64,000 nucleotides of DNA. Origin: Persicobacter psychrovividus. Lineage in GTDB: Bacteria > Bacteroidota > Bacteroidia > Cytophagales > Cyclobacteriaceae. Where the stretch lies: the NCBI RefSeq assembly GCF_036492425.1, contig NZ_AP025292.1, positions 1,798,001-1,862,000 of the forward strand, given 5' to 3'. Below the pieces are notes generated by a model, which saw only the letters and a program-made list of their open reading frames with translations, made no database searches and was not told the DNA's origin. Position numbers and translations under genes: made by a program. Each line of letters begins with the position of its first letter. Positions within the stretch are counted from its first letter, which is position 1. This document shows, piece by piece, positions 1 through 7,570 of the stretch.

Positions 1-1
1 T

Positions 2-1372
2 AACCACTCGAGCAACGATAATGACGGTGATATTTATTCGATAGACTCGACCTTTCAGACTTCAAAAAATATCCGTACCAGCGAAACGACCAGTTTTTCG
101 AGGCAGGCACATTATGAAAATAAATACCGCAAAAAGTGGGATTCGGGACAAAAATTATCCCTGCGCTATTTTTTCTCTTTCAACCAAAACCTGTCTAAAC
201 CTGGTCAGTACTCGAGAATCACGGATTTCACGGATGCAACCGATGAAGTTACAAGGGACGAAGGTGATCGCTCAAGTCTTTCCAACAGACACCGTATTCA
301 AACAAAATTCACGCAACCACTTGGTGAGGACATGAAAATTGTTGGAGGATATTTCTTTGACTATCGACTGAACCGCCAGACAGCCTCCTACCAAACCCAG
401 ATTAATGATGGTATTTGGCTTGATAATCCGGATCGCCGACAGGATGCTCAAACCCTCACCCAGTCCAATGATATGTTTCTCAGCTTTTCGGCAAAACACA
501 ACCGCTTTGGGTTCAATGCCGGTGCGCGCTACAAACTTGGGCAAACGGATATCCACCAATGGAACAGCAACAGTCAGCAATATGATGATTTCACCAACCC
601 GTTCAGTAACTTGAACAGCAGCGTGAAATTCACTTACGACCTCAACGAAGACGCAAGCGAAAACATCATGCTGTCGTACCGCAACAACGTTCATCCGCCA
701 AGCGCAAGTCAACTGAACCCTTTCATTGATGACTCCAACCCACTGTGGATCACGATGGGTAACCCAGACCTGAAAAATTCACAGAACCATTACCTTGAGC
801 TGGAATACCTGAAGGTGGGTAAAGATTATACGCTGAAAACAGGGCTATTTGGAAGAAAGGTATTGAACTCTGTTGCCCGCTACCAATGGTCGAAAGAAGA
901 TACGGTTTATAACTCATTCCGAAATATTGAAGGGATCAGCACTACCGGACTTAATGTGTATTTCCAGAAAGACCTGTTGAGCAATTTAAAATTAAGCTCT
1001 GACGCCTCTTACACTTACGAATACATGCCCGAACGTGAAGGTACGCTGGACAAGGCACAAACTTACTTTTATATCAAGGGGAACATGGAGTATAAATTCT
1101 TGAAAGACTACCGTATTTCAATCACCGGAAGATATACCTCCACTAAACTCACCAACAATGCACAGGTTTTGGGTTACGGAAGTATGGACTTTAATGCAGA
1201 ACGAAAATTCTACGATGGTCAGGCCAAAGTCTATTTCAATGTGCGGGATGTCTTCAATACCATCGAGCAGAACGTATTAACCTCCACAGATTCCTTCGTC
1301 AGGGATGCATTCACCAAGCAGGAAACCCGAAGGTTTATTGTCGGGATGTCATTCTATCTGAATGGAATCTAA
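2..1372 (+). CDS. TonB-dependent receptor / outer-membrane beta-barrel protein, 3' part
   Basis: The reading frame is open at the left edge of the window (frame of base 2) and runs without a stop to the TAA at 1372, so at least 456 C-terminal residues are present and the true start lies outside. The sequence alternates polar and aromatic residues with many Y, N and R positions, typical of outer-membrane beta strands, and ends in a terminal strand (…RFIVGMSFYLNGI). Segments such as SENIMLSYRNNVHPPSASQL and NPDLKNSQNHYLELEY match the C-terminal barrel of the Bacteroidota outer-membrane-barrel family usually annotated as TonB-dependent receptors (OMP_b-brl_3). By family, the barrel would move or bind an unknown substrate at the outer membrane; the plug domain is not visible here. 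A hairpin terminator follows directly. The ATG at 332 is internal to this frame and is not the start. Confidence 0.85.
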   Translation, partial: NHSSNDNDGDIYSIDSTFQTSKNIRTSETTSFSRQAHYENKYRKKWDSGQKLSLRYFFSFNQNLSKPGQYSRITDFTDATDEVTRDEGDRSSLSNRHRIQTKFTQPLGEDMKIVGGYFFDYRLNRQTASYQTQINDGIWLDNPDRRQDAQTLTQSNDMFLSFSAKHNRFGFNAGARYKLGQTDIHQWNSNSQQYDDFTNPFSNLNSSVKFTYDLNEDASENIMLSYRNNVHPPSASQLNPFIDDSNPLWITMGNPDLKNSQNHYLELEYLKVGKDYTLKTGLFGRKVLNSVARYQWSKEDTVYNSFRNIEGISTTGLNVYFQKDLLSNLKLSSDASYTYEYMPEREGTLDKAQTYFYIKGNMEYKFLKDYRISITGRYTSTKLTNNAQVLGYGSMDFNAERKFYDGQAKVYFNVRDVFNTIEQNVLTSTDSFVRDAFTKQETRRFIVGMSFYLNGI

Positions 1373-1394
1373 AGGAAGATAAAATCAAAAATAT

Positions 1395-1423
1395 AGCCCT
1401 AAGTGTGATCTTAGGGCTTTTTT
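1395..1423. terminator. Hairpin terminator between convergent genes
   Basis: A 9-bp stem (AGCCCTAAG at 1395-1403 with CTTAGGGCT at 1410-1418) is followed by a T run on the plus strand. It lies between the end of the barrel protein gene and the end of the minus-strand oxidoreductase gene and probably serves the plus-strand gene. Confidence 0.85.
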
Positions 1424-1432
1424 GTATCCATA

Positions 1433-2098
1433 CTAATCATTTCCCGCAAAGGCATTAATATCTTCCCCCGAAAGGTATTTATTGGTTCGAGGATTGAAAT
1501 ACAAAGTGATCATCGCCTGCCCTATTCTTTGGGTAGTCGTTACCGCTTTGGATTTTTTCATCAATGGAAAAAATGGACGCATCACAAAGTAAATCGCATT
1601 GTACCAGCCCGTTCTTGATTTGATGCCCCGCTCGGGGATAATCATACTAGGACGGAACGCATAGGCATCCTTAAAGCCGATTTGAAAAACCCTGTTTTCG
1701 GCCCTCCCCTTCACCCGTGCCCACATTACTTTGCCATTTTCAGTGCTGTCTGTCCCCTGCCCCGAAACATAATAAAAGACCATATCGGGATTGATTTCGT
1801 GTAAGGTCGAAGCCAATGACTGCGTTACGCCAAACGTCAATTGCGTGTATTTTTCTTCAGATAAGCCTGCTGCCGAAACGCCCATGCAATGGATGCACAA
1901 ATCATAGCCCTGCATTTGCGATTGAATAGGACTGAAATCGCTGAAGTCTTTCAATAGCACTTCCTCCACCTTCGGATTTCTGATGTCAATGGAACTTCTG
2001 TTGATCAATAAAATTTTCTCTACCCGAGGATCATCGATGCATTCGAGCAATGCACCCTTTCCGACCATACCTGTCGAACCTGTAATGATTACTTTCAT
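1433..2098 (-). CDS. NAD(P)-binding Rossmann-fold / epimerase-like oxidoreductase
   Basis: This 221-residue protein starts with a Rossmann nucleotide-binding motif, GSTGMVGKG at residues 7-15, and continues as a short atypical short-chain dehydrogenase of the NmrA/YbjT/HTATIP2-like kind. A classical YxxxK pair is not evident: the position after the YYVSGQGTDST segment reads WARVK. It may therefore bind NAD(P) without ordinary dehydrogenase chemistry. No transmembrane segment or signal peptide is visible, so it should be cytoplasmic. It is a lone minus-strand gene that converges on the barrel gene. The substrate cannot be inferred. The start ATG at 2098 sits just before the Rossmann motif, as expected for the family. 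Confidence 0.8.
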   Translation of the reverse strand: MKVIITGSTGMVGKGALLECIDDPRVEKILLINRSSIDIRNPKVEEVLLKDFSDFSPIQSQMQGYDLCIHCMGVSAAGLSEEKYTQLTFGVTQSLASTLHEINPDMVFYYVSGQGTDSTENGKVMWARVKGRAENRVFQIGFKDAYAFRPSMIIPERGIKSRTGWYNAIYFVMRPFFPLMKKSKAVTTTQRIGQAMITLYFNPRTNKYLSGEDINAFAGND

Positions 2099-2337
2099 AT
2101 AAGATATTTAGTGTTTTGGTTTGTCTACTGTTTTTTGAAATGCTATCCTTATCACTTGTTAAGATCATTCCTCAAGGCTTAGATTCAAAATAAAATCCTT
2201 GTAAAAGAATTAATACCTCATCCATAACCATTACCACATCCCTTTTAAAGTAATGTTTTATCACTATATTGAATTAATTACAAAAAATACATGAAGGACC
2301 AAAAACAACGAACCTAACCATCATTTTAATACCAAAT

Positions 2338-2985
2338 ATGCAATACCTCCAATTATTGATAGTTCTTTTTGTTCTTGGATGTACCACACCTGATAGTCAA
2401 ACTCAGAGTTCCACCTCCTATTTCTATGTCCATTATGATTATCTTATCCCTGACATCCTTTACCTTGACACATCCTTTTTTGAATTAAAAAACGAACATT
2501 TAGGGATGCAATATCATCTCAAGCATCAATACAAGGAGAGTAAAACAAATAATCAGTATTCGTTTACTAAAAAAGAAGGTAAAAATGCGGTCCATAGATA
2601 CATTGGAAAAACAGAGAAAACAGATTCTCTTTACTTTGTAGCCAAAAAAATATTGAGAACAAGCAATTTTGAATGTGAAGTATATAAATTCGCTCAAGAC
2701 CCTGGAAGTAAGGATGGCTGTATAAATTACTTTTGGGTTCCGAGCATTGGCATAATCCTCCACCGATCTGCTACTTGGGGCAATTACAGTAAACTCCAAA
2801 CAAATGATTTTGAGCTAAATCAAAAGATCAATACCATTACTGAGATCATTTATCAAAAAAATAATTTTTACAGAGGGTGCCGAGGGTCAAATGAAATCAT
2901 TGATGATATTCCTGATGGTAGTGGGTCAATTCGGTTGATCCACCCTTTTTATTTTAAGCCGATGCGGAGTATTTACCATGTTTGA
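2338..2985 (+). CDS. Lipoprotein of unknown function, 3' end replaced by IS1 insertion
   Basis: The N-terminus has a hydrophobic stretch ending in a lipobox (VLGC, Cys at about residue 15), so this is a predicted lipoprotein. I do not recognise the family. An IS1-family element begins at base 2917, exactly after codon 193, and the open frame then runs 22 codons into the element and stops at 2985. Joining base 2916 to base 3784 removes the element plus one copy of the 8-bp target duplication and restores a frame ending at the TGA at 3838-3840, giving an ancestral protein of 211 residues with an acidic tail (DDFMEDIIDD…DVDLSEYF). The present protein therefore loses its last 18 residues and gains 22 from the IS. 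Since most of the sequence is intact, it may still be functional. Confidence 0.75.
   Translation: MQYLQLLIVLFVLGCTTPDSQTQSSTSYFYVHYDYLIPDILYLDTSFFELKNEHLGMQYHLKHQYKESKTNNQYSFTKKEGKNAVHRYIGKTEKTDSLYFVAKKILRTSNFECEVYKFAQDPGSKDGCINYFWVPSIGIILHRSATWGNYSKLQTNDFELNQKINTITEIIYQKNNFYRGCRGSNEIIDDIPDGSGSIRLIHPFYFKPMRSIYHV
2909..2916 (+). repeat. 8-bp target-site duplication, left copy (TTCCTGAT)
   Basis: TTCCTGAT directly precedes the left end of the IS1 element and is repeated directly after its right end at 3776-3783. An 8- to 9-bp duplication is characteristic of the IS1 family. Confidence 0.92.
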
Positions 2986-3707
2986 AATAATACCGCTCAA
3001 TATACATACTAATCACCTTGTCATGAATATCTTCCCTCTTTGAAAAGCATATAGTTCTGCGAGCCAAACGTTTAATATGTTGCCTGAAGTTGAGATTCTT
3101 CCGTTCTATTCTCCAGGTTTCATCCTTACCAATTAGGTGCACATACTCTTTTGGGAAAAGCCTTTGATAGGCTCCCCAGTCATCGGTATAACATATCTTG
3201 ATGGGGAATTTAGTGACCTTGAGTAATAGCTCTTTTAGAACTGAATCTTTGCGCCTTCCATTTTCCCAAGCAATGATTATTCCCGACTTTTTCTCAATCA
3301 AATACCAAGTCCAACGTTGATTGGCTTTATTCCCTACATAACTCCAAAACTCGTCCCATTCGGTTGAATAGCCTATTTCTACTTCCAATTCATTCAGAGC
3401 ATCTTGCTCTAACTTATCTAATATGTAAGGGTTTATTTTACGAACATTTTTTTTTCAGATGACTCATAACTTTATACTTACTTATTTTGAGCACTCTTGC
3501 AATATCTCGTACGCCAGAAGCATTAAGCGTCATTTCATCAATTTTATCTTCAATGCCTGGTACGTAGGCATTTGAACGATAAGTAACCTGAAAACTTTTC
3601 CTGCAACTTTTACATCTCCACCTTTGGTCTCCATTAGAACGGTGTCCATTTTTCACAATATCATTGCTTTGACAATGTTTACAAGTAATTTCGGTATAAT
3701 GTCTCAT
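2954..3707 (-). CDS. insAB': IS1 transposase InsAB' made by -1 frameshift
   Basis: The upstream frame (3707 to 3438) codes for an 89-residue InsA-like protein. The downstream frame reaches back through 3388 and beyond without an in-frame stop until it overlaps the end of InsA. At the end of InsA the coding strand carries nine consecutive A residues. A -1 slip there changes …HLKKKCS-stop into …HLKKKNVRKINPYIL… and continues into the InsB domain. That domain holds WDEFWSYVG, YTDDWGAY and WRIERKNLN, which correspond to the IS1 DDE catalytic region (Asp, Asp, Glu). IS1 is known to make its active transposase by -1 frameshifting on an A-rich heptamer; that this site works is inferred. The fused protein would be about 250 residues. 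Confidence 0.85.
3438..3707 (-). CDS. insA: IS1 protein InsA (zinc-finger, helix-turn-helix)
   Basis: This is the 89-residue product of the unshifted upstream frame. It contains two CxxC pairs (CKHC near residue 9 and CKSC near residue 32), forming the InsA zinc-binding N-terminus. A helix-turn-helix-like segment, SGVRDIARVLKISKYKVMSHL, follows. In IS1, InsA binds the terminal repeats and represses transposase expression while also supplying the N-terminal DNA-binding part of InsAB'. It terminates just after the A9 slippery tract. The start ATG at 3707 is 46 bp inside the right inverted repeat, leaving room for the element's promoter in its own end. Confidence 0.88.
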   Translation of the reverse strand: MRHYTEITCKHCQSNDIVKNGHRSNGDQRWRCKSCRKSFQVTYRSNAYVPGIEDKIDEMTLNASGVRDIARVLKISKYKVMSHLKKKCS

Positions 3708-3775
3708 GACAAGTAAACCAAAGTACGGCGTCGATGTTATAAATTTACTATAATCAACCTTTTTGACCCACTACC

Positions 3776-3783
3776 TTCCTGAT
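3776..3783 (+). repeat. 8-bp target-site duplication, right copy (TTCCTGAT)
   Basis: Second copy of the duplication flanking the IS1 element. Together with 2909-2916 it marks the exact insertion point. Confidence 0.92.
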
Positions 3784-3840
3784 GATTTTATGGAGGACAT
3801 TATTGATGATGAAGACGTGGATCTTAGTGAGTATTTTTGA
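3784..3840 (+). pseudogene. Severed 3' end of the IS1-interrupted lipoprotein gene
   Basis: These 57 bases encode the last 18 residues and stop codon of the lipoprotein that begins at 2338. They are in frame with codon 193 once the IS1 element and one duplication copy are removed. The tail is highly acidic (EDIIDDEDVDL). It has no start of its own. Confidence 0.82.
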
Positions 3841-4027
3841 TCTGAGTAAATAATCCTTGGTCAATTATAAGCCTGTGAAAAAGCAAGTAAATTCCAATAA
3901 GTCAATTTCTAAATACCCCTACTCCTTCGTCTCGCAATAAGATTGCATTATTTCATCAAACCTTCGATTTTCATCAAATAAAGCCGTATTTTTACAGTCA
4001 TTATCACAACCTTAATACTTTTTTCTA

Positions 4028-6067
4028 ATGCTTAAAAAAGGACTTTTATTGGTCATGGCACTGTTCATGGCTTCAATGACAATCGCACAGGACGTGCTTA
4101 CCCCGGAATTACTATGGGACTTGGGCCGTGTCAATGGTGGCATTGTTTCTCCGGACGGAACTTCGATGATCTATGGTGTTGTTCACTATGATTTGGAAAA
4201 GAACAGCGGCAAGAATGAGCTGTTCATCAAAGACACCAAAACCGGTAAAGACACCAAAATCAATCTGGCCGGCAGCCCAAACTCCATGACCTGGACACCC
4301 GACGGTCAGCGCATCGCCTTCTTGATGGGCGGTCAGTTGCATGAGATCAAGCCCGATGGATCAGGCTTGAAGCAAATCTCGGATGTCAAAGGTGGCATTT
4401 CTACTTTCAACTATGCTCCAACGGGCGACAAAGTAGCCTATTCCACTGCTGTAAAATTGAAGAAAACCACAGCGGACCTTTACCCTCAATATGACAAAGC
4501 CAATGCGGTAGTGATTGACGATTTGATGTACCGCCACTGGGATCATTGGTCGGATGCGGATTTCAACCACGTGTTTGTTGCTGATTTGAAAGACGACAAA
4601 TTGACCAATGCCAAGGACATCATGGGCAATGAGCCTTTCGATTGCCCAACGGAGCCATTTGGTGGTTCGGAAGATTACACTTTCAGCCCTGACGGCAGCA
4701 AAGTGGTTTATGTAACCAAAAAGAAAGAAGGTAAAGATTATGCGGTTTCGACCAACACTGATTTGTATGTTTACGAATTGGCAACGGGAGCAACAAGCAA
4801 CTTCACTGAAGGCATGATGGGTTATGACACCCACCCTACTTTCTCGAATGATGGTCAGAAATTGGCTTGGTTCAGCATGGCCCGTGATGGTTATGAGTCA
4901 GACAAAAATGATATTATAGTATATGATTTCAAATCGAAAACTAAAACCAATATCACCAAAGACTGGGACGAAACGGTTTCTACTTTTATTTGGGGAGAAA
5001 AAGACCGCAACATCTATTTCGTAGCCGGACATCAGGCAACGATTCAGTTGTGGGATTATAAGTTAGCGAAGAATGTAGCGGATTCTGATGTAAAGAATAT
5101 TCGCATGATCACTGAAGGTGTTCACGATTACCGTTCGGTAGCGCAATTGAACAGCAAGACGCTGATCGGCTCAAGAATGTCGATGTCGGAAGCGCCTGAG
5201 TTGTTCACGGTAGACATCAAAAACGGAACAGAAAAACCTTTGACCGATGTAAACAAAGACATTTTCGATAACCTGAAAATGGGTAAAGTAGAAAAGCGCA
5301 TGGTCGCTACGACGGACGGCAAAGAAGAATTGGTATGGGTAGTTTATCCGCCGAACTTCGATCCGAATAAAAAGTACCCTGCATTGCTTTACTGTCAAGG
5401 TGGACCACAATCGGCCGTTTCTCAGTTTTTCTCTTTCCGTTGGAATTTCCAATTAATGGCCGCTCAAGGTTATATCGTTGTCGCTCCTAACCGTCGTGGA
5501 TTACCTTCTTTCGGAACAAAGTGGAACGAGGATATTTCTAAAGACTGGGGCGGGCAGCCCATGAAAGATTACCTTTCGGCGATTGATGCGGTAGCCGCAG
5601 AGCCATATGTAGACAACGACCGTTTGGGTTGTGTGGGCGCATCCTATGGTGGTTACTCTGTCTATATGTTGGCAGGTATTCACGAAGGTCGTTTCTCGGC
5701 TTTCATCTCACATTGTGGTTTGTTCGACATGAAGTCATGGTATGGCACCACGGAAGAATTGTTCTTTGCCAACTGGGATTTGGGTGGTGCTTACTGGGAG
5801 AAAAACCCTCCAAAAGCCTATACCGAATTCAACCCTTCAAACTATGTTCAGAACTGGGATACGCCAATGATGGTCATTCATGGCGGGCATGATTTCCGTG
5901 TACCGGAAGGTCAGGGAATGCAGGCGTTCCAAGCGGCAAAGTTAAAGGGAATTCCTGCCCGTTTCCTTTACTTCCCTGAAGAAGGACACTGGGTGTTGAA
6001 TCCACAAAATGGGATGATCTGGCACACAGAATATTTCAAGTGGCTCGACCAATGGTTGAAAAAATAA
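4028..6067 (+). CDS. Secreted S9-family (prolyl oligopeptidase/DPP) serine peptidase
   Basis: The 679-residue product opens with a signal peptide (LLLVMALFMASMTIA, cleavage near residue 20, AQD) and should act in the periplasm or outside. Residues from about 25 to 430 carry beta-propeller repeats (SPDGTSMIYG, TPDGQRIAFL, SPDGSKVVYV, SNDGQKLAWF). The C-terminal alpha/beta-hydrolase domain has the nucleophile motif GASYGGY with Ser539, then GGHDFRVP with Asp622 and EEGHWV with His654, so a full catalytic triad is present. By family it cleaves short peptides, probably releasing N-terminal dipeptides. The length is normal for bacterial S9 enzymes. A terminator follows at 6100. The gene stands alone. 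Confidence 0.92.
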   Translation: MLKKGLLLVMALFMASMTIAQDVLTPELLWDLGRVNGGIVSPDGTSMIYGVVHYDLEKNSGKNELFIKDTKTGKDTKINLAGSPNSMTWTPDGQRIAFLMGGQLHEIKPDGSGLKQISDVKGGISTFNYAPTGDKVAYSTAVKLKKTTADLYPQYDKANAVVIDDLMYRHWDHWSDADFNHVFVADLKDDKLTNAKDIMGNEPFDCPTEPFGGSEDYTFSPDGSKVVYVTKKKEGKDYAVSTNTDLYVYELATGATSNFTEGMMGYDTHPTFSNDGQKLAWFSMARDGYESDKNDIIVYDFKSKTKTNITKDWDETVSTFIWGEKDRNIYFVAGHQATIQLWDYKLAKNVADSDVKNIRMITEGVHDYRSVAQLNSKTLIGSRMSMSEAPELFTVDIKNGTEKPLTDVNKDIFDNLKMGKVEKRMVATTDGKEELVWVVYPPNFDPNKKYPALLYCQGGPQSAVSQFFSFRWNFQLMAAQGYIVVAPNRRGLPSFGTKWNEDISKDWGGQPMKDYLSAIDAVAAEPYVDNDRLGCVGASYGGYSVYMLAGIHEGRFSAFISHCGLFDMKSWYGTTEELFFANWDLGGAYWEKNPPKAYTEFNPSNYVQNWDTPMMVIHGGHDFRVPEGQGMQAFQAAKLKGIPARFLYFPEEGHWVLNPQNGMIWHTEYFKWLDQWLKK

Positions 6068-6099
6068 TTGAAAAAAGGGTACAATTCGACTAAATAATC

Positions 6100-6131
6100 A
6101 AGAAGGCTTTCGATATCGGAAGCCTTCTTTT
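6100..6131. terminator. Hairpin terminator after S9 peptidase
   Basis: AAGAAGGCTT (6100-6109) pairs perfectly with AAGCCTTCTT (6120-6129) and a T run follows. It separates the peptidase from the phosphofructokinase gene. Confidence 0.9.
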
Positions 6132-6158
6132 GCTTTAATAACAATTGCACTAAATTTG
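6130..6158 (+). promoter_or_regulatory. Bacteroidota-type promoter of the phosphofructokinase gene
   Basis: TTG at 6130-6132 and TAAATTTG at 6151-6158 are 18 bp apart and match the Bacteroidota sigma-factor consensus (TTG, 17-23 bp, TAnnTTTG). Transcription should begin a few bases after 6160. This rules out the in-frame ATG at 6157-6159 and supports translation from the ATG at 6200. Confidence 0.75.
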
Positions 6159-6199
6159 TGTTCAGGCATATATTGCCAATGTTGAAAGTAAAAACAAAT

Positions 6200-7417
6200 A
6201 TGAAAGACGCAATTGCAATTTTGTGTGGTGGCGGACCTGCACCCGGAATTAACACCGTGATTAGTTCCGTAGCAAAAGTTTTCCTGAACAATGGCTACCG
6301 GGTAATCGGTTTGCATGAAGGCTACAAGGGCCTTTTCAGCACCGAAACAAGGATCGACGAAATCGATTATGAATTCGCTGATGACATCTACACCCGAGGA
6401 GGTTCAGCACTACGCATGAGTCGATTCAAACCTGACTTGACCAAACTTAATGTTTCCTTTTTCAAAGAGAACAACATCAAACTACTGGTAACTATTGGTG
6501 GTGACGATACCGCTTCGACGGCCAACCGCATCAGTAAATACCTCGAAGAAAATAACGTGACGGTCCAAAACATTCACGTTCCAAAAACGATTGACAACGA
6601 CCTTCCGCTACCTGAGGGAATCCCTACTTTCGGATACAACTCAGCGAAAAATGAAGGGGTACTGATTGCCAACACCGTTTTGGAAGATGCACGAACAAGC
6701 CAAAACTGGTTTATCCTTTCGGCTATGGGACGCGAAGCTGGCCACCTGACTATCGGTATCGGCTCGGCCTGTCACTATCCGATGATCATCATCCCTGAAA
6801 TGTTCGAAAATGTGCCTGTAACTTTTGAGAATATTATCCGCCTGAACATTTCTTCCATCCTGAAACGTAAGCTGTTGGGCTTGAAATATGGTGCTTCGAT
6901 CATTTCTGAAGGCGTATTTCATTTCATGAGCGAAGACGAGATCAATAATTCAGGCATCGATTTCCCTCAGGACGACCACGGCCACCCAGAGCTTCATGCC
7001 ATTTCAAAATCACACGTTTTTGCCAATCTGGTACAAAAGCGCGTGAAAGAATTGAATTTGCCGAACAAAATGCGTCCCGTAGAATTGGGCTTCGAGGTGC
7101 GCTGTGCCAAGCCTATTGGTTACGACCTGACTTACTGTACCCTTTTGGGCTTCGGAGTATACCAATTGTTCAGCAATGGCGATTCACGATGCATGGTTTC
7201 CGTAGATCATAACGGCGATGTAAAACCATTATTCCTCAAGGATGTAGAAGATGAAAACGGTCGCGTAAAAGCCCGTTTGGTGAATCTTCATGCAGCCAAC
7301 ACACAAGCGGTTTTGGATCACGGAATGCACTATATTACCGAAAAGGACTACGAAGCAGCCAAAGCTTTCGTAGACAATCCTGAATATTATGACTTCAACA
7401 AAATATTGAAGCGATAA
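6200..7417 (+). CDS. 6-phosphofructokinase, probably pyrophosphate-dependent
   Basis: This 405-residue cytoplasmic enzyme phosphorylates fructose 6-phosphate to fructose 1,6-bisphosphate. Family motifs are CGGGPAPGIN near residue 9, GGDDT at 100-104, PKTIDND at 128-134 and SAMGREAGH near residue 173. In the PFK family an Asp after GGD together with Lys in PKTIDND (in place of GGDG and PGTIDND) marks enzymes that use pyrophosphate rather than ATP, which makes the reaction reversible. Both substitutions are present, so PPi dependence is a well-supported inference. The start at 6200 is chosen because the family N-terminus begins at MKDAIAIL and the promoter overlaps the upstream ATG. A strong terminator follows, so the gene is monocistronic. 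Confidence 0.9.
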   Translation: MKDAIAILCGGGPAPGINTVISSVAKVFLNNGYRVIGLHEGYKGLFSTETRIDEIDYEFADDIYTRGGSALRMSRFKPDLTKLNVSFFKENNIKLLVTIGGDDTASTANRISKYLEENNVTVQNIHVPKTIDNDLPLPEGIPTFGYNSAKNEGVLIANTVLEDARTSQNWFILSAMGREAGHLTIGIGSACHYPMIIIPEMFENVPVTFENIIRLNISSILKRKLLGLKYGASIISEGVFHFMSEDEINNSGIDFPQDDHGHPELHAISKSHVFANLVQKRVKELNLPNKMRPVELGFEVRCAKPIGYDLTYCTLLGFGVYQLFSNGDSRCMVSVDHNGDVKPLFLKDVEDENGRVKARLVNLHAANTQAVLDHGMHYITEKDYEAAKAFVDNPEYYDFNKILKR

Positions 7418-7454
7418 ACCGAATATTTTAATATATCAGGTTCACCTTATTTAT

Positions 7455-7483
7455 AACCGCAGGGGCTTCTCTGCGGTTTTTTT
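7455..7483. terminator. Hairpin terminator after phosphofructokinase
   Basis: AACCGCAG (7455-7462) pairs with CTGCGGTT (7471-7478) and is followed by a T run to 7483. Confidence 0.92.
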
Positions 7484-7570
7484 ATGCCCTAAAATATCAA
7501 AACACAACACCGAGTTATATTTTTTTATATCTTTAACAGTAATTACTCAGCCTTAATCTAATCTTCAATT

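Larger units (their letters stand above)
2917..3775 (-). mobile_element. Complete IS1-family insertion sequence (859 bp)
   Basis: The element has 23-bp terminal inverted repeats (2917-2939 and 3753-3775) that match at 20 of 23 positions, both beginning GGTAGTGGGTCAA. It is bounded by an 8-bp direct duplication TTCCTGAT. It encodes the two IS1 frames on the minus strand, an InsA-like zinc-finger protein and an InsB-like DDE domain linked by an A-rich slippery sequence. It is somewhat longer than E. coli IS1 (about 770 bp). Both ends, both frames and the duplication are intact, so the element looks recent and possibly active. It sits inside a lipoprotein gene. Confidence 0.95.

Noticed and set aside
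114-335. 73-codon open frame at the left edge.
   Set aside because: It is a shadow in another frame of the TonB-dependent receptor, whose reading frame is open across the region.
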